From the NCBI GenBank assembly GCA_023134955.1, contig JAGLUC010000059.1, forward strand, positions 1 through 8,860: DNA of 8,860 nucleotides. Reading direction: 5' to 3'. The position numbers and the translations under genes are program-made. Below, piece by piece: positions 8,105-8,860 of the stretch (position 1 is its first letter; each line of letters opens with the position of its first letter). This stretch comes from Methylococcales bacterium. GTDB taxonomy: Bacteria > Pseudomonadota > Gammaproteobacteria > Methylococcales > Methylomonadaceae. The notes under the pieces are model-generated. The model had not been told where the DNA came from and ran no database searches. It saw only the letters and a list, made by a program, of their open reading frames with translations.

Positions 8105-8247
8105 AACACTTTCCTAATCTCTAACAACCTCATTCAAGGTTTACCTCAAAATTAATTCTAATATCTATAGTTTATTTACTAAAGACTCGCTTACTCTATA
8201 TTAGATCAAAATAACTCAATAATCCTATAAACAGACATCTATTTTTG

Positions 8248-8263
8248 AGCAAATTAAATGCCA
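8248..8263 (-). promoter_or_regulatory. Sigma-54 promoter of the fliL operon
   Basis: The minus strand reads TGGCATTTAATTTGCT: a TGGCA -24 box and a TTGCT -12 box with GG (8261..8262) and GC (8249..8250) exactly 10 bases apart. It fits TGGCAYRNNNNTTGCW with one deviation (T at the R position). The start would be near 8238, giving a leader of about 130 nt before fliL. RpoN control with a FlrC/FleQ-type activator is established for these operons in Vibrio and Pseudomonas. I cannot point to an activator site upstream. Confidence 0.8.
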
Positions 8264-8482
8264 TTTAATAAATATTATTAAAATTCAATTGGATAAGATT
8301 TAAAGACCGAAGGGGATAGCTCTTCCTGAAAAAGGTTTTTTATAGATCAATCAAAGTTTTGGGTAGATATTTCCAGTTTAGCAGAATAAGCTTTAGCATC
8401 ATAAACAGGACATTGACATTTAAAAAAGGTCTGTATATTGTGGGATATAAAAAAGACCTGACACATTTCTTTTTTATTATGG
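8264..8482 (+). other. AT-rich stretch without a recognised gene
   Basis: This stretch, between the sigma-54 promoter and the transposase remnant, has no recognised gene. The plus strand is open from 8320 to 8514 but has no good start, and its translation looks like nothing I know. The minus strand has a 39-codon frame (8347..8466) with no convincing ribosome site. An imperfect hairpin lies at 8427..8459. It may be decayed IS DNA joined to the remnant downstream, and the activator site for the fliL promoter would be expected here, but I cannot place it. Confidence 0.5.
8427..8459 (+). repeat. Imperfect inverted repeat
   Basis: AGGTCT (8427..8432) pairs with AGACCT (8454..8459), and inside them TATAT (8434..8438) pairs with ATATA (8445..8449), leaving a 6-base loop and an unequal internal bulge. 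A run of T at 8470..8475 follows on the plus strand, but it is 10 bases away, so a terminator is doubtful. Function unknown. Confidence 0.35.
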
Positions 8483-8698
8483 TTGGATTGGAATCAACAA
8501 AAGAGTTATGTTAATTTACAAACAACTGAAACGTTATTATTTATATTGATTGCTCAGCGACGAATTGAAACTCGTCCAGACCGAATAGGGTCTCTTGCAG
8601 TAAAAAAGAGACCAAAAGCATTCTCCTTATTAATGAAACCAAGAGAACAAGCAAGGGTAGAGATTAGAAAGAATGGTCACCCTAAAAAAATAAAATAA
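8483..8698 (+). pseudogene. C-terminal remnant of an IS4-type transposase
   Basis: A 71-codon plus-strand frame carries the highly basic tail of IS4-family DDE transposases: ETLLFILIAQRRIETRPDRI, then a KKRPKAFSLLMKPREQAR stretch and the end EIRKNGHPKKIK. The pattern RPxR...VKRRPK...LLxxPR, with a lysine-rich HPKK end, is one I recognise from many such transposases. The catalytic domain with the DDE residues is missing, so the copy cannot act. The frame opens with TTG just after a TGA at 8459, and residues before about 15 (DWNQQKSYVNLQ) do not look homologous, so the break lies near 8520. Downstream, TTAAATAAGTGCCATTCA (8727..8744) may be the IS right end, but no matching left end is found nearby. 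Confidence 0.65.
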
Positions 8699-8776
8699 CC
8701 AATTGTAATTAAAGATGTTTTTGCCTTAAATAAGTGCCATTCAACCCCTTTATTTTTTATTACCAAATATTAACAT

Positions 8777-8810
8777 GTAGGATGGGCAAAGAAGGGATGA
8801 CGTGCCCATC
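8777..8810 (+). repeat. REP-like hairpin unit 1 with GTAG head
   Basis: GTAG (8777..8780) is followed directly by a hairpin: GATGGGCA (8781..8788) pairs perfectly with TGCCCATC (8803..8810) over a 14-base loop. A GTAG tetranucleotide next to a palindrome is the established form of REP elements moved by RAYT (TnpA-REP) transposases. The hairpin is followed by TTTTCTGTTTT, so it might also end transcription on the plus strand. Confidence 0.7.
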
Positions 8811-8827
8811 TTTTCTGTTTTAAATTT

Positions 8828-8860
8828 GATGGGCACGGGATAAAGCCCCCTTTGCCCATC
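8828..8860 (-). repeat. REP-like hairpin unit 2, inverted to unit 1
   Basis: GATGGGCA (8828..8835) pairs with TGCCCATC (8853..8860) over a 17-base loop. Its ends, GATGGGCACG and CTTTGCCCATC, are the reverse complement of those of unit 1, while the middle differs. The two units are 17 bases apart and form a BIME-like inverted pair. The CTAC expected after 8860 lies outside the window. Confidence 0.7.

Noticed and set aside
8413..8439. Possible sigma-70 promoter on the plus strand (TTGACA then TATATT)
   Set aside because: The spacer is only 15 bases and the only gene downstream is a dead transposase fragment; in AT-rich DNA such a match is likely chance.
8347..8466. Minus-strand 39-codon frame that could be the tail of a gene such as fliK
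   Set aside because: Its start has no good ribosome site, a stop lies just upstream in frame, and the sequence shows no FliK hook-length-control features.
8777..8860. CRISPR array
   Set aside because: Only two units, in opposite orientation, with stem-loop structure and no regular spacers; REP pair fits better.

Overview
The window is a block of flagellar assembly genes from a gammaproteobacterium. Everything from 1 to 8104 is on the minus strand and reads, in transcription order, fliL, fliM, fliN, fliO, fliP, fliQ, fliR, flhB, flhA and the start of flhF, which runs off the left edge. This order, with flhF directly after flhA, is the arrangement known from polar-flagellated Pseudomonas/Vibrio-type gammaproteobacteria. 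The DNA is AT-rich. The right-edge repeats and the IS remnant recall Methylococcales or sulfur-oxidiser genomes, but that lineage guess is weak.

The genes are tightly packed. Gaps are 1 nt (fliL/fliM and fliQ/fliR), a short overlap (fliO/fliP), or 18 to 75 nt, and no terminator is visible between any pair, so they probably form one long operon. FliL, FliM and FliN act at the stator and C-ring. FliO, FliP, FliQ, FliR, FlhB and FlhA build the export gate of the flagellar type III secretion system. FlhF, an SRP-type GTPase, sets the site of flagellum formation. All complete genes have normal length and intact signature motifs.

Two minus-strand sites match sigma-54 (RpoN) promoters with exact -24/-12 spacing. 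A strong one lies about 145 nt before fliL (8248..8263). A weaker one lies in the flhB-flhA gap (2628..2643), where it would drive flhA-flhF separately. The second overlaps a 10-codon mini-ORF with a strong Shine-Dalgarno sequence.

From 8264 to 8860 there is no intact gene. This part holds unassigned AT-rich DNA, the C-terminal remnant of an IS4-type transposase on the plus strand (8483..8698), and an inverted pair of GTAG-type REP hairpins at the right edge (8777..8860). fliK, often found just before fliL, is not present. I see no sign of an undescribed multi-gene system; the interest lies in the regulatory sites and the repeat/IS flank.
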